Origin: Rhizophagus irregularis
Lineage: Eukaryota > Glomeromycota > Glomeromycetes > Glomerales > Glomeraceae
Reading direction: 5' to 3'
NCBI RefSeq assembly: GCF_026210795.1
Contig: NC_089438.1
Location: 1-64,000, forward strand
DNA length: 64,000 nucleotides
Of the stretch, positions 19,143 through 30,173 are shown piece after piece. The position numbers and the translations under genes are program-made. The notes under the pieces are model-generated. The model saw nothing but the letters and a program-made list of their open reading frames with translations. It was not told the origin of the DNA and did not search any database. The stretch's first letter is position 1. Every line of letters begins with the position of its first letter.

Positions 19143-20909
19143 ATGTCAAAAAATAAAGGTCGAAAAGATCAACAATGGTTTGATGAAAAATATTCGGAAG
19201 GAAAAGCTATAGTTATTACTGGTGGTAGGCGCTTAAACTTTACTGGTTCTTTAAAAATAGAAAGATTTAACAATTTAGAAAGTATTAATTTGAAGAAACT
19301 CAAGATAGCCTATTTGGAAATAAGTAAATGTTCTCAACTTAATATTACCAACTTGTCTGAACTTACCAAACTTACGAGTTTATCGGTGTCCGGTTGTCCA
19401 AAACTAATCACGCTTAATTGTTTATCAAATGGGTTAACTAGTTTGGAATTAAGTGGTTGTTATCGACTTAACAATATTGACTTATCTAAATTTACTAAAC
19501 TTCAGAGTTTATATTTGAGAGGTTATCAAAACCTAACCACACTTGATTGTTCATCGACTGAGAAATTAATTAGTTTGAAAATAAGTGATTGTGTTCAACT
19601 TATTAAGATTACCAACTTGCCCAAGTCTTCTAAACTTCAGAGTTTATTCGTGATTGATTGTCCAAAACTTACTACGCTTGATTATTCAACAAATGCGTTA
19701 ACTAGTTTGGAAATAAGCGGATGTACTAAACTTAAAGATATTATCAGCTTGTCCAAGGCTCCTAAACTTACGAGTTTATCTATAATTGATTGTCCAAATA
19801 TAACCAAGCTTGATTGTTCATCAAATGAGAGGTTAACTGAGTTAGAAGTTAGCGATCTTACTAAACTCAATTGTTCGAATACTTCAATTAAGATATTAAG
19901 TGTTAATCTTTGTCCGAATCTCGAAACACTTGATTGTTCCAATAATAATAAGCTTGTTAATTTAGATATAAGCAACTGTTCCAAATTGGAATTTCTTGAT
20001 TGTTCTAATAGTAAATTACCTAGTCTTGACATAAACAACTGCAAATTTCTGTTGAAGGAATATGAACAAGATAGTATTAAGTCTAAAATGTTTAAATATC
20101 CTCCTGACTTGAAAATTATTGAGAAGAGAATTACGAAGAATTTAATAATAGTTGGCCGTACCGGTGGTGGCAAATCCACATTATCCAATGTAATAACTGA
20201 ATCTGATGTTTTTGAGGAAAGTGGGAGCTCAATTAGCGTTACTAAAAATTTTCAGAAAAAGAATTTTGAATGGAATGGGAAGAGTTTTAATGTGGTTGAT
20301 ACCATTGGAGTTGGGGATACTAAATTATCTACAAAGAAGGTTTTGTATAAAGTATTAGATGGAATTTTTTCCATACCAGAGGGAATAAGCCAAATTTTAT
20401 TTGTGATTGATGGAAGATTCACAGCGGAAGAAGCAAAAATATTTAATATGCTTAAAGGTTCCATTTTCGACATTTTTGAAATTGGTATTCTTGATTATGT
20501 TACTATTGTGAGAACTAAATTCAGTAACTTTAAGAATAAAGATAAGTGTGAGGCAGATAAGAAACAATTGCATAATGAGAATGAAAACATTGCTAACATA
20601 GTTAGATCATGTAGAGATGTTATTTATGTAGACAATCCTCCGACTAATATTCAAATTATCGATGAAGAAGATGAAGAAACAGTTATAACCAATAAAAAAA
20701 TAAGAGACAGGTCAAGAAAAATAATTTTAGACTATTTAGACAAAGCATGTCAGGTGGATTACTTCAGATTAAAAACGTGGGATCAGATACGTAAACCGAT
20801 TGCCGAATATTTAGAAAGTAATTGTGAAGATGTACCACCAGAGTTAGAAAAGAATAAAGAAGTTGAGACACTTATTAAAATAACCGAATCATTTTGTACA
20901 ATTACTTAA
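19143..20909 (+). CDS. LRR-AIG1-like GTPase fusion protein
   Basis: Intronless, 588 residues. Residues ~1-60 hold QQWFDEKYS and NFTGSLKIE, also found in its paralogues. Residues ~60-310 are leucine-rich repeats of about 21-23 residues with Cys ladders (LTSLSVSGCPKLITLNC, LDCSNNNKLVNLDIS). The AIG1/GIMAP-like P-loop domain follows: G1 GRTGGGKS (338-345), G3 DTIG (~386), IRFV-like strand ISQILFVIDGRF, then VRTKF (~456). The usual guanine-specificity Asp of TKxD is replaced by Ser (TKFS). After it come VDNPPT, an acidic DEEDEE and RDRSRKIILDYLDKAC, conserved across the cluster. No signal peptide or membrane segment. Likely a cytosolic nucleotide-dependent switch with a ligand-binding repeat domain; an immune or self-recognition role is inference. 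Confidence 0.9.
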   Translation: MSKNKGRKDQQWFDEKYSEGKAIVITGGRRLNFTGSLKIERFNNLESINLKKLKIAYLEISKCSQLNITNLSELTKLTSLSVSGCPKLITLNCLSNGLTSLELSGCYRLNNIDLSKFTKLQSLYLRGYQNLTTLDCSSTEKLISLKISDCVQLIKITNLPKSSKLQSLFVIDCPKLTTLDYSTNALTSLEISGCTKLKDIISLSKAPKLTSLSIIDCPNITKLDCSSNERLTELEVSDLTKLNCSNTSIKILSVNLCPNLETLDCSNNNKLVNLDISNCSKLEFLDCSNSKLPSLDINNCKFLLKEYEQDSIKSKMFKYPPDLKIIEKRITKNLIIVGRTGGGKSTLSNVITESDVFEESGSSISVTKNFQKKNFEWNGKSFNVVDTIGVGDTKLSTKKVLYKVLDGIFSIPEGISQILFVIDGRFTAEEAKIFNMLKGSIFDIFEIGILDYVTIVRTKFSNFKNKDKCEADKKQLHNENENIANIVRSCRDVIYVDNPPTNIQIIDEEDEETVITNKKIRDRSRKIILDYLDKACQVDYFRLKTWDQIRKPIAEYLESNCEDVPPELEKNKEVETLIKITESFCTIT

Positions 20910-21502
20910 AATTGATGATTGGTAAATCAATATTTGAACTGAAGATACCAATTTATATGATTAGTGAATATTTTTTTAAGGAAAAATTAAGAAAAATAGA
21001 AATAAAATATAAAATTTATATATTTAAGAATGCGATCGTGAATGTACACGCTTTGCAATGTAATTTCGACCGCAAATTGAATAAGTGAATTGCGATTGTG
21101 ATACTAAAACTTGATGATTGTATTAGAATCACGAAAAGTAATATTTGAAATAATCGATTTCGAAGTAGATAAACGGGAATTTTTAAAGTTTTAATTTAAA
21201 TCAATGCAATGTTAGAATCAAAGAGTGATTAATCTGATTGACTTTGTAAAGAAGATAAGCCAGAAGAAATTCAGCTATTATATTTGGAGTGGAGAGGCTC
21301 AATTAACAATGAGCCTTGATCTGCTTCTAAACAGGATTGATATACTTTTTATCGTAATAATTTTCACGATGCAAACAATGTGAAATCTAAACAGCTGATT
21401 TAAAAAAATATTTATTGATAAAATACCATATCAAACATTAATACAAAATAAAATCAAAGAAAATGGAATATTAAGATTGCTATATTGCACACCTCAAACA
21501 CC
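20910..21502. other. 3' flank of the LRR-GTPase gene
   Basis: No gene. The block around 21030-21360 (GTGAATGTACACGCTTTGC, then TTGATCTGCTTCTAA) recurs at about 33255-33480 behind a pseudogene, showing that the duplicated segment included the 3' flank. Confidence 0.6.
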
Positions 21503-22153
21503 TCAAACGGGAATATAACTGTCAATTTTAGCACATAAATTATCCCACTTTTCTAATTTGTGACATGTTTTCTCCAAATGTTCTAATAGTATATTTCTTG
21601 ACTGATCTCTTCTTTTTCTATTGATTCTAATTGTTTCTTCATCGTCTTCATCATCAACAAAAATACTTATCGGGGGATTGTCTACATAGACTATATTTTT
21701 ACATAATTTGGCAATTGTTTTACTTTCCTTGCACAAATCTTCTTTATCTTTTTTGCACTCACTTTCATTTTTAAAGTTACTAAATTTAGTTCTCACAATA
21801 GTGATATATTCGGCAATACCATCTTCAAAAATTAATTTTCTAAATAACTCGGATAATCCTATTTTTTCCTTTATCATGAATTTTCCATCAATCACCAATA
21901 GAACTTGGTTTAACCCTTCCGGTATCAAATGGATTAATTCCCCCATTTTTTCGTATGTGACCTCTTTTCCGATAGTATCAACCACACGATATTTCGTCCC
22001 TCTCCATTCGAAATCCTTTTTCTGGAAATTTTCATTCTCGCTAATTGAGTGTTCCTCGGAATCAACAATACCGCTTAGTACATTCGCTAATGTAGATTTA
22101 CCACCACCAGTTTGACCAACTATTAACAAATTCCTAGTTTTTTCTTTCCCCAT
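21503..22153 (-). CDS. Stand-alone AIG1-like GTPase
   Basis: 216 residues from ATG at 22153 (MGKEKTRNLLIVG); the same MGKEK start is used by the next gene, which supports this start. G1 GQTGGGKS at 13-20, G3 DTIG present, TIVRTKFSNF in place of the TKxD motif, then VDNPPISIF, DDEDDEE, RDQSRNILLEHLEKTC and a C-terminal KLEKWDNL helix. No LRR. It is divergent from the following GTPase gene, 1.27 kb apart. Probably a soluble paralogue or partner of the LRR-fused proteins. Confidence 0.85.
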   Translation of the reverse strand: MGKEKTRNLLIVGQTGGGKSTLANVLSGIVDSEEHSISENENFQKKDFEWRGTKYRVVDTIGKEVTYEKMGELIHLIPEGLNQVLLVIDGKFMIKEKIGLSELFRKLIFEDGIAEYITIVRTKFSNFKNESECKKDKEDLCKESKTIAKLCKNIVYVDNPPISIFVDDEDDEETIRINRKRRDQSRNILLEHLEKTCHKLEKWDNLCAKIDSYIPV

Positions 22154-23418
22154 TACTTCTAATCCTGGATTATTAATAGTAATTAGCCAATATAGACTTT
22201 TAATCAAATCTGTTATGTTATCAGGATAATCAAGAACTTATTTCTAGACTTATTGTAACTATTGAATCATTAAATACTGTTCGAACAGTCGAGTTCAGTA
22301 ACCACAAACTTTCAGTAGCCAGTTTATCATTATAATGACTGACTGATTAGTGCTTACGAGCTTTTAAGCTTTACGTTTTAATAGTTTTTAATTTCATCTA
22401 ACCCGTCCTTCTGCACGTGACGATATGCTGATATGCAATAATAAAAGTTGTGTGTCTAAACATGCATTTCGGTAGTTTTCACCCTGCATAAGGCCAGTAT
22501 GAACTGCAGATTTTGCCAAAACCGTTTTGTTTTACAAAATACGTAAATACGCGCCGGTTCAAATAATATTACAGTTTTACTCCTTAATGCAATTTTCATA
22601 ATGAAGATGCAATTTAATAATTTTCGTGATCCTAACTCAATATAAATATAAAAGGTAAATAAAAGATTAGTACTCGTCAAATTATATATGCATCCAGTCG
22701 GCTTTTAATTAATTATTATTTATCGTAACGAATTTGATTGATAAATTAAATATCATAGTAGTAACACTCATTGAACATTAAGAAAATATTTCCTTTAATA
22801 ATGTAAAAATAATTTGATTGAAATGAATGATTTACTCCAGACATTAACGTATTAGAGATAACAATTTTTTTTAATTAGCACGGAATGTGTGCATAAGTAT
22901 TAGTTATTTGCTGATCTAGTAGTATATAAATGGGTCGGATGATAACCCATTTATTAGTAAATAACTAATACTTAACAATGACAGGATTTTTTTTTTTTTA
23001 GCTGAATACACAAAGTTACCTTGACCTGTACGGACATTTGATTTGTTAATCTAATCTGGCGTTATACGTTATTTTACGCATGATATAATTCCAAATCTGG
23101 AAATCCTTTAAACATCTATAATGGATATGTGGTTAACGCCATATATATACCTATATACCGCAGATTATGATATCAGACCATTTATAATCCATTTTCAGTG
23201 AAAAACTCAAAAACAATATCATGCCAAAGAAAAATTCGAAATAGTATGATAAAAAATACTTTTATTTTAAATGTTTATGTTGTTATTACCGATAGATTTT
23301 AAAAAAGTATAATCAGTTCGGTTTGAAAAATTAAGTTTGATTTTAACTAAATTACAAATTGGAGGTCGAATATTCGAACAACAAATTAATTAAGAATAAA
23401 CTTAAATATTATAAAAAT
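22154..23418. other. Intergenic region between divergent GTPase genes
   Basis: No gene supported. A long hairpin lies at 22894-22974: outer arms TAAGTATTAGTTATTT/AAATAACTAATACTTA and inner arms AAATGGGT/ACCCATTT. It could be a small foldback element. The frame at 22456-22680 shows no domain. Confidence 0.5.
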
Positions 23419-24060
23419 ATGGGGAAAGAAAAAATCAATAATTTATTAATAGTTGGTTATACTGGTAGTGGTAAATCTACGTTGGCCAATGTGTTAAGTG
23501 GTACTGATGATTTCGAGGAATATTCTAGTCAAATTTTTAAGAAAAAGGAATTTATATGGAAAGGAACTAAATATAATGTGGTTGACACTAACGGAATTGG
23601 AAAGGAAATCACTTGTGAAAAAATAGAGGAAATAATCCATTTGATACCGGAAGGGATAAGCCAAATTTTATTCGTAATTGATGGGAAATTCACAACAGAA
23701 GGAATACTTGGAAATTTCATTTTAGAAAGTGATATTGCTGATTATATCACTATTGTGAGAACTAAATTTAGTAATTTTAAAAATGAAAGTGCCTGTAAAA
23801 AAGATAGAGAAGATTTGTGTAAGAAGAGCGAAAAAATTTGCAAATTATGTGAAAATATAGTTTATGTAGATAATCCCCCGACAAAAATTGCCGTTTATGA
23901 TGAAGACGATGAAGAAACAATTGAAATTAATAAAAAAAGAAGAGAAAGGTCAAAAAAAATATTATTAGAACGTTTAGAAAAAGTATGTCATAAATTAAAA
24001 ATGTGGGATAATTTACGACCAGTTATATTACAATTCTTGAAGACAACCAACTACATCTAA
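23419..24060 (+). CDS. Stand-alone AIG1-like GTPase
   Basis: 213 residues from ATG 23419 (MGKEKINNLLIVG). G1 GYTGSGKS at 13-20, G3 DTNG, ISQILFVIDGKF, TIVRTKFSNF (Asp of TKxD missing), VDNPPTKIA, acidic DEDDEE, RERSKKILLERLEKVC and KLKMWDNLRP at the end. Slightly shorter than its minus-strand neighbour between G3 and the RTKF motif. It converges on the next GTPase gene with 403 bp between stop codons. Confidence 0.85.
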   Translation: MGKEKINNLLIVGYTGSGKSTLANVLSGTDDFEEYSSQIFKKKEFIWKGTKYNVVDTNGIGKEITCEKIEEIIHLIPEGISQILFVIDGKFTTEGILGNFILESDIADYITIVRTKFSNFKNESACKKDREDLCKKSEKICKLCENIVYVDNPPTKIAVYDEDDEETIEINKKRRERSKKILLERLEKVCHKLKMWDNLRPVILQFLKTTNYI

Positions 24061-24463
24061 TTTTGTATTCTTGATTTACGTACTTTATCAAAAAATGCTT
24101 TTTTCTATACTGTAATTGTTTATTAGAATAAAAATTTGACATCATGATTTTAAGTGATTTATAATTAAGTCCATCTTCTCGTGTAAATTTTATTTTATTT
24201 TTTTTATTTTTATTTTTTTTTATTTATTTATTTTTTTTTCTAAAGTATATATATTAAACGGGGATTTTAGATTTCATAAGTGTAAAACTAAATATATGAA
24301 TTAAACAATAAAATAATGCGGTGATATGGGAATAAAATTTTTTGCCATGCGTATAGAATGACATATTTTATAAATAGAATTTCTGAATTTTTTATTATTT
24401 AGTTATTGTCTGTTATTAGTTCTGACTTCAATATGACTTTTCATCTATTGAAGCTAGAGGAAT
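24061..24463. other. Spacer between convergent GTPase genes
   Basis: No gene; T-rich tract at 24180-24240. Probably the two 3' untranslated regions. Confidence 0.4.
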
Positions 24464-25219
24464 TTAAATATCACTATCTAGTTTCCTTATAATCTTAGCA
24501 ACTAGTGGATCATATGATTTTAAATGTGATTTCACTCGTTCCTCTAAATTATTTTTTGACTTATCAGACTCATACAACTTATCCCACATACTTAATTTGT
24601 ATTTTTTTGAACATACTTTATTCAAATGTTCTAGGAGTATAGTTCTTGACTTTTCTCTTCTTCTACTATTGTTTCTTATTGTACCATCATCATCACTATC
24701 ACCAACATAAATATGTGTTGGTGGATTGTCTACGTGGACGATGTACATGCGGGGTTTGTTAAATAATTTTTTAAAGATTTTTTTGTTTAAACTACGCAAA
24801 TCTTCCTCGTCTTTTTTACACTCTTCTTTACTTTTAAAGTCTTTAAATTTAGTTCTCACAATAGTAATATTTTTGTAAATTTTGATTTTTAAAATTTCTT
24901 CTTCAATTCCACTAAGTTTTTCTATTTCTTCTGCCGTTAGTCTTTGGTCAACTACAAATAAAATTTGGCTTATCCCTTCCGGCATTGAACAGATTACTTG
25001 TCCTATTTTATTTAAAATCTCTCTTTCAACTAACTTAATTTTAATATCAACCACATGATATATTTTACCCTTCCAATTGATATCATATTCTTGGAAATCT
25101 TTTGAGTTCCTAACTGTGCGTTCATTTTCTTCGAAATGTTCATTCTCACATATTACATTAGCTAATGCGGATTTACCGGAATTAGTGGCGCCTATTATTA
25201 GCAAATTCTCTCTCGACAT
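24464..25219 (-). CDS. AIG1-like GTPase with degenerate switch II
   Basis: 251 residues from ATG 25219 (MSRENLLIIG). G1 is GATNSGKS at 10-17. The expected DxxG of switch II reads DIKIKL, so the catalytic glycine is absent. TIVRTKFKDF, VDNPPTHIYVGDSDDD, RREKSRTILLEHLNKVC and KLSMWDKLYE follow, then about 35 extra C-terminal residues (NLEERVKSHLKSYDPLVAK). It may bind nucleotide without hydrolysing it. A decayed near-copy lies at 31390-32084. Confidence 0.8.
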   Translation of the reverse strand: MSRENLLIIGATNSGKSALANVICENEHFEENERTVRNSKDFQEYDINWKGKIYHVVDIKIKLVEREILNKIGQVICSMPEGISQILFVVDQRLTAEEIEKLSGIEEEILKIKIYKNITIVRTKFKDFKSKEECKKDEEDLRSLNKKIFKKLFNKPRMYIVHVDNPPTHIYVGDSDDDGTIRNNSRRREKSRTILLEHLNKVCSKKYKLSMWDKLYESDKSKNNLEERVKSHLKSYDPLVAKIIRKLDSDI

Positions 25220-26470
25220 ATTTTTTCTAAAGCATAGGTAAGAAATTTTTTTATTGTAGCTCAAAATGTGTATTACTATTACTTTTATTACAAGTAGAAA
25301 TTTGTGTGACTAGTGCAAATCATAGTTAGTACTGTATTTTAAACCCTTGAGTAACCGGAGTACCAGACTAACTCGTGATGGGCTACAAGTAACTTTTATA
25401 ATTTTAGATTTATTGCAAGAATGTTGTGTTGTTTTTTATTTAATAAATTAATAGTATATATGTGTAATATTAAAACAAAATTTACGTCTCATAAATATTT
25501 TATGTATGAAAGTATTGGATCATGTGGGTCTTAAATCTAACAAGCCAGAAGTTGATTAGATTCAATATTCACTTCATTATCCATTAATAATAAGTAATAG
25601 TGATAATTGTGAAGATTAAGAAGATTTCATTATTTCTTTAATTACAATAAGACTACTCATTCTGTTATGATTTAAGTGATATAAAGATTCTCAATCAATC
25701 AAGACTCTCCATCTCACAATCTTTCTTACTCTTCGGCCAAAATTAAGACTTGGCCCTTCTTATCTATTTCAAGACATCGCTTCTGTTCTTTGCTTTCTTT
25801 CATACGATTATATATATATATATTGTTCATGACTACAGGGCTTACAGAACATCTCAGCTGATAGCAAGTGCGTTAATATAAATGATTTTAAATATATATT
25901 GAAGTTTATAACTTGATATCTTACCCAAAACAACGAGACTAAGCGCTTGTGGTCAAACTTCCAGATATTTTAATAAAAAAAGAGAACGAAACAACAGTTA
26001 AGTACATGAAACAACGCAAATGACAAATCACCAAAGGATGCATATAAAGGCACCTGGAAAAACAAAACCAGAAACCACTCCACATTAAGCCATAGAACTA
26101 TAGTATGGTGTTACCGAAGCAAATGTATTCAGCTATTATTTTGGGTATTCATTAAGTATCATCGTCGAAAAAGACATAATAAGGCGTTAGCACCTTCGTT
26201 TCTTGTGAATATCGAAGTATAATAGTCGCCTTAGATTTTGTAAAATGGTAGGTTTCCAAAAAAAAAGGATCTTCGTTGATCATGTATGCCTTTATGTTTT
26301 ATGTGACTTAAGAGTAAAATATCGGTCGAAGATCATTCTATAAAATAGATTATTAGGATTTATTATTAATCTCACTAGAATCGACATTTTCCCAATAGCC
26401 TGACTAATAAATTCGAATATTGATAGAATTACAATGATAATAATCAAAACTATATGATATAATAAATATG
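25220..26470. other. Intergenic region without a supported gene
   Basis: Scattered short frames only. No domain, clear splice structure or repeat was recognised. Confidence 0.4.
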
Positions 26471-27810
26471 TTATCTTTTATTGTTAATATTAATACTTGT
26501 TGGAGAAGTAGTAACAGATTTACTATTTTTTTGTGCTCTATACCATTTATATAACATACAGGAAAATAAAGAAATAACAATTCCACCACAAATACCACCT
26601 AAAACAGTACCAACGATTAATTTCTTATCACTAGTACCTTGAACGTTATAACCATTATCAAAACCGTTAGTTGAATTATTCGAAACCACATTACCACCTG
26701 ATCCATCTAATGGTAATAAAACATCATCAATAACATACATTACACCATTTTGTAATAATATATCAGATTTTTCCACTTTTCCATTATTAACATAAATAGT
26801 ATCATTTTTAACCGTAAAATGTAATTTTTTCCCAGTATCACTTGATTCTATATCCATACCATCTTTAATCTCATAAATCACCGTACCAATTATTGCATGA
26901 AGTTTTAATAAAGAAATCTTTTCAGTTGATCCTATAGATAGGATATTTGGTCTATTAAACGCATCATTTGTTGGTACGAATATAGTCATTCCTATCGTTG
27001 TATTAAAATTTGATAACAAATTTGCATTCGTGGATATATTTATAAATTGAGTTAAACCCAAATTATTTGCTGTATCAAACAATGACAAAGGAGGTAATAT
27101 AACTATTGATCGAATGAGTTTTAAATTAGTTTAAACTACAAAAAGGTAAAAGAGTAAAACACAAAAGGGATATGGAAGATTACCTGAGTCAATTATATGT
27201 ATAACACCGTTGGTACATACAATATCCATTTGAATAATTTTTACTGGTAAATTACTATTACCATTACTATTACCATTATTAATCGTAATATCTCCTTGTA
27301 TAGATTTCATTAAATAGAGAACTTGGCCCCCATTTGGTAGATGTACTAACGACGAATCATTTAATAATGTATTTACGACTAAACTTGGCATTAAATCCTT
27401 GGATAGTATCTCTCGATCTAAAATAAATAAATAAATAAATAAATTAATTAATTAATTAATTTTATAGACTCAATATCTATTCATAGTTACTTACCGGGAA
27501 CTGCGTGATATCTTATTAAATTTGAAACAAAAGCACCATTCGCATTCGTGAGGTCAATTCCTGATGATAAAAATGCTTCATTTGTTGGTGCAAATAAAGT
27601 TACAGCAACCGTTGAATTAAGTAACGTAAATAAATCAGCTAATCCTGGATAACTCAATATTTGACTTAAAGTTGATAAATTATCTGTGGTTTGAATATAA
27701 CGTGCTATGGTAACTGTTTGCCCTAATGCATTGCTTATATAGTTATTGCTAAATATTATAACTAGTAATAAAAATTTTTGAATAAATTGAACCCAAGGAA
27801 AAAAATACAT
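26471..27810 (-). CDS. Two-domain fasciclin (FAS1) membrane protein
   Basis: Three exons: 27495-27810, 27184-27417 and 26471-27102, joined by GT-AG introns of 77 and 81 bp, give 393 residues. A hydrophobic signal peptide (FIQKFLLLVIIFSNNYI) starts the protein. FAS1 domain 1 has VTLFAPTNEAF and the H-box-like LIRYHAVP, split by intron 1; FAS1 domain 2 has MTIFVPTNDAF, LLKLHAIIG and NGVMYVIDDVLLP. A single transmembrane segment (IVGTVLGGICGGIVISLF) precedes a short basic, Ser/Thr-rich cytosolic tail. FAS1 proteins mediate cell-surface or cell-wall adhesion. The tail anchor rather than GPI signal is visible in sequence; the adhesion role is family knowledge. Confidence 0.9.
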
Positions 27811-29180
27811 GACGTCGGCGTGACCAAAAGTGTAGAGTTACTGAAAATACTTGTACTTTATACTTATATCAGCAATATTTAAATATTAAAAATGACCAGA
27901 TTTGGTTAACTTCCGATCATAAATTATTTAAATTATCGGAGGGTGAAAAAATAATAAATAAATTAAATCATATTCGCACTTTTAAATAATTATTTTATTT
28001 TTTTAAGATCGTAATAATTTTGATTAAAGAAAATTCTTTATTTTTTAAAAAAAAAAAATTTGAAACTACACGCTATTAATACTAAAAATATTATTTCGCA
28101 AATGTAATACAAGTCTAACTTTACAAATTGATTGCCGCAATATTTCCCGGGGCGTGAATTCGTTTACTTAATACGGCTTGGGCTGTAATCACAAAATTGG
28201 TCATAATGTACATTACGCCTTTAATATATTTATATCAATTGTTTCGATAAAGAAGAATCTAAATACTATAAATATTTGTTACCGCATGGATGAATATATG
28301 TTTGGACTGAATGAATATATATTTTTCCTTTTTACATTCTCATTTCAACTCTTCTCAAAATAATTTAATCAATTTCAAGGGGTTCTTAGAAACTTCTTGT
28401 GGCCGGAACGTTGCTCAGATGATCTATTTGTTGGGGTATGTTACCCCTCCCTGTACTCTCTTATGTACTTAAAATAGAAAAATTTTGACCCTTTCAAAGT
28501 TTTTTTTATATGTGGCGTGGCCAAAATTAATTTAAATGTAGTCTTTTAAGGAATTTTTTTATTTATAGAATGTTAAATTTTGAGTTAAGTTTTAACAAAA
28601 TAAGACATAGTACACATTTACGTTATAATTGGATAATTTAGAATTTCGATTGTTGTTAATCTTTGGTTAGCGTATAGTGTATTTGATAAAGGTAATTGCG
28701 GTTTATAATACAATAAATACACATTGTATATTTAATATATAAATTGAATTCCTCGAAATAAAATTTACGAACAATGACAACTATGAAAACACCATATCAA
28801 TCATCCAAACCCTGATTATATTTATTTTCTGTATTTATAGAATAATTTTGATACATGTTTCAGATTAGTTTTACTAAATATAATCAAAGTTAATTTAAAT
28901 CTGCAAGTATTATTATTTACATATATATGTATATGTATTCTATTTTTAAATTAATCCGAATGTAATTTTACGGAATTAAAAATTCAATTCAGACAAATAT
29001 ATCTGATAAGTATTAATTCAATAAATTCACAGGTCATATAATTCGTCACGAAAAATCTTTGCATCATTTTTATTATACATTATTTTGAATAAAACATTAT
29101 TATTACGAAATTATTTTACAATTTAATCATATTTCCTTATTTTATGCCTAATAATTTTACCTACTTAATTATATACGTAT
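27811..29180. other. Intergenic region without a supported gene
   Basis: AT-rich; only short frames (e.g. 28178-28363) with no recognised domain. It likely holds the promoter of the FAS1 gene and the 3' region of the HMG gene. Confidence 0.4.
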
Positions 29181-30173
29181 TTATTGTTCATAAAATTGCG
29201 GATAATTTATATCGTTAATCGTTAAAGTGTTATAATATTCTCCCAATTCATAGATTGAAGTAGACAAGGGAGCGAAGAAATTATTATTAACTTTTAATTC
29301 GTTTGTGTTTGTCGAACTTATAGGTAAAGTCGAAGTTGAAGGAGAAGACGGATTAGACCAATAATGAGAATAATCAGAAACCGGTGAAGAATTTTCCGAT
29401 GAATATGTCGAAATAGATAAATCTTCTATATAAGAAAAATTTTTATCTTGTGGAGGGATTAAATATAGCGTATTTTGATTGTATCTTGGTCTCATACCAA
29501 AAATTGAATTATCTTCTAATAGCGTGAAATCGTTTCCTGTCAAAGTTGGATATGCGACGTTGACTATATCACCAATATTAGTTAAAGTGGTGGCTATAGC
29601 GGAACTGTCCGATTGTTCGTTCGAAGTATTATTTGAGGTCGAATTTACTGAGGAATTAAGAGTATGTAATTGATTATTTAAAATTTTCTTTTTTCGTCCT
29701 GAATCTTTTGTCGTATTTAACGTCTTTGTTGTAGAATTTAACATTAATGAAGAACGTGCGTTTAAATATTGTCTCTCGGTCTCACGTGCTAATTTTCGAT
29801 AGGCTGATTTAATGATAGGTGGCTCTTGGCTCCAAGAATCTGCTGCCAAGGTTGAAAGTTTTGTCATTTTAATCTTATAATTATTCGCCTTGAGTTCTTT
29901 AACTAAAGCAGCTCGATAAATAAAAAATTCATTTGGCATTTTTGGATTCTTATTTTTGTGTTTTAAGAGATTGGATACTAAAGATTTAGTATCGATAGAA
30001 GGAGGAAAAGATGGTCGTTTAACAGAAATCGACTTTAAGTCATCCATATCATTGGGCTTATTACTAAAAATGTCGTTAAAACTTTTAGTATTTTCATGAT
30101 TATTCATTTGATTTCCTTGAGCTTGACTCATATAAGTTTGGGAGTTCAAAGGAGTTGTTTGTGATTTGTTCAT
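29181..30173 (-). CDS. HMG-box protein, MATA-HMG type
   Basis: 330 residues, intronless, ATG at 30173. One HMG box spans ~77-140: KNPKMPNEFFIYRAALVKEL, SWSQEPPIIKSAYRKLA and a final aromatic/basic helix, fitting the MATA_HMG/Ste11 class that binds DNA in the minor groove. The N-terminus is Gln/Asn-rich and the C-terminus Ser/Thr/Asn-rich, probably an activation region. Such genes are numerous in Rhizophagus; the box alone does not show that it is a mating-type regulator. No homeodomain gene is adjacent. Confidence 0.85.
   Translation of the reverse strand: MNKSQTTPLNSQTYMSQAQGNQMNNHENTKSFNDIFSNKPNDMDDLKSISVKRPSFPPSIDTKSLVSNLLKHKNKNPKMPNEFFIYRAALVKELKANNYKIKMTKLSTLAADSWSQEPPIIKSAYRKLARETERQYLNARSSLMLNSTTKTLNTTKDSGRKKKILNNQLHTLNSSVNSTSNNTSNEQSDSSAIATTLTNIGDIVNVAYPTLTGNDFTLLEDNSIFGMRPRYNQNTLYLIPPQDKNFSYIEDLSISTYSSENSSPVSDYSHYWSNPSSPSTSTLPISSTNTNELKVNNNFFAPLSTSIYELGEYYNTLTINDINYPQFYEQ

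Noticed and set aside
19682-20188. Long antisense frame in the LRR-GTPase (also 50722-51360 and 53493-53804)
   Set aside because: It recurs antisense to the repeated LRR codons in all three paralogues and has no domain of its own; an artefact of codon usage.
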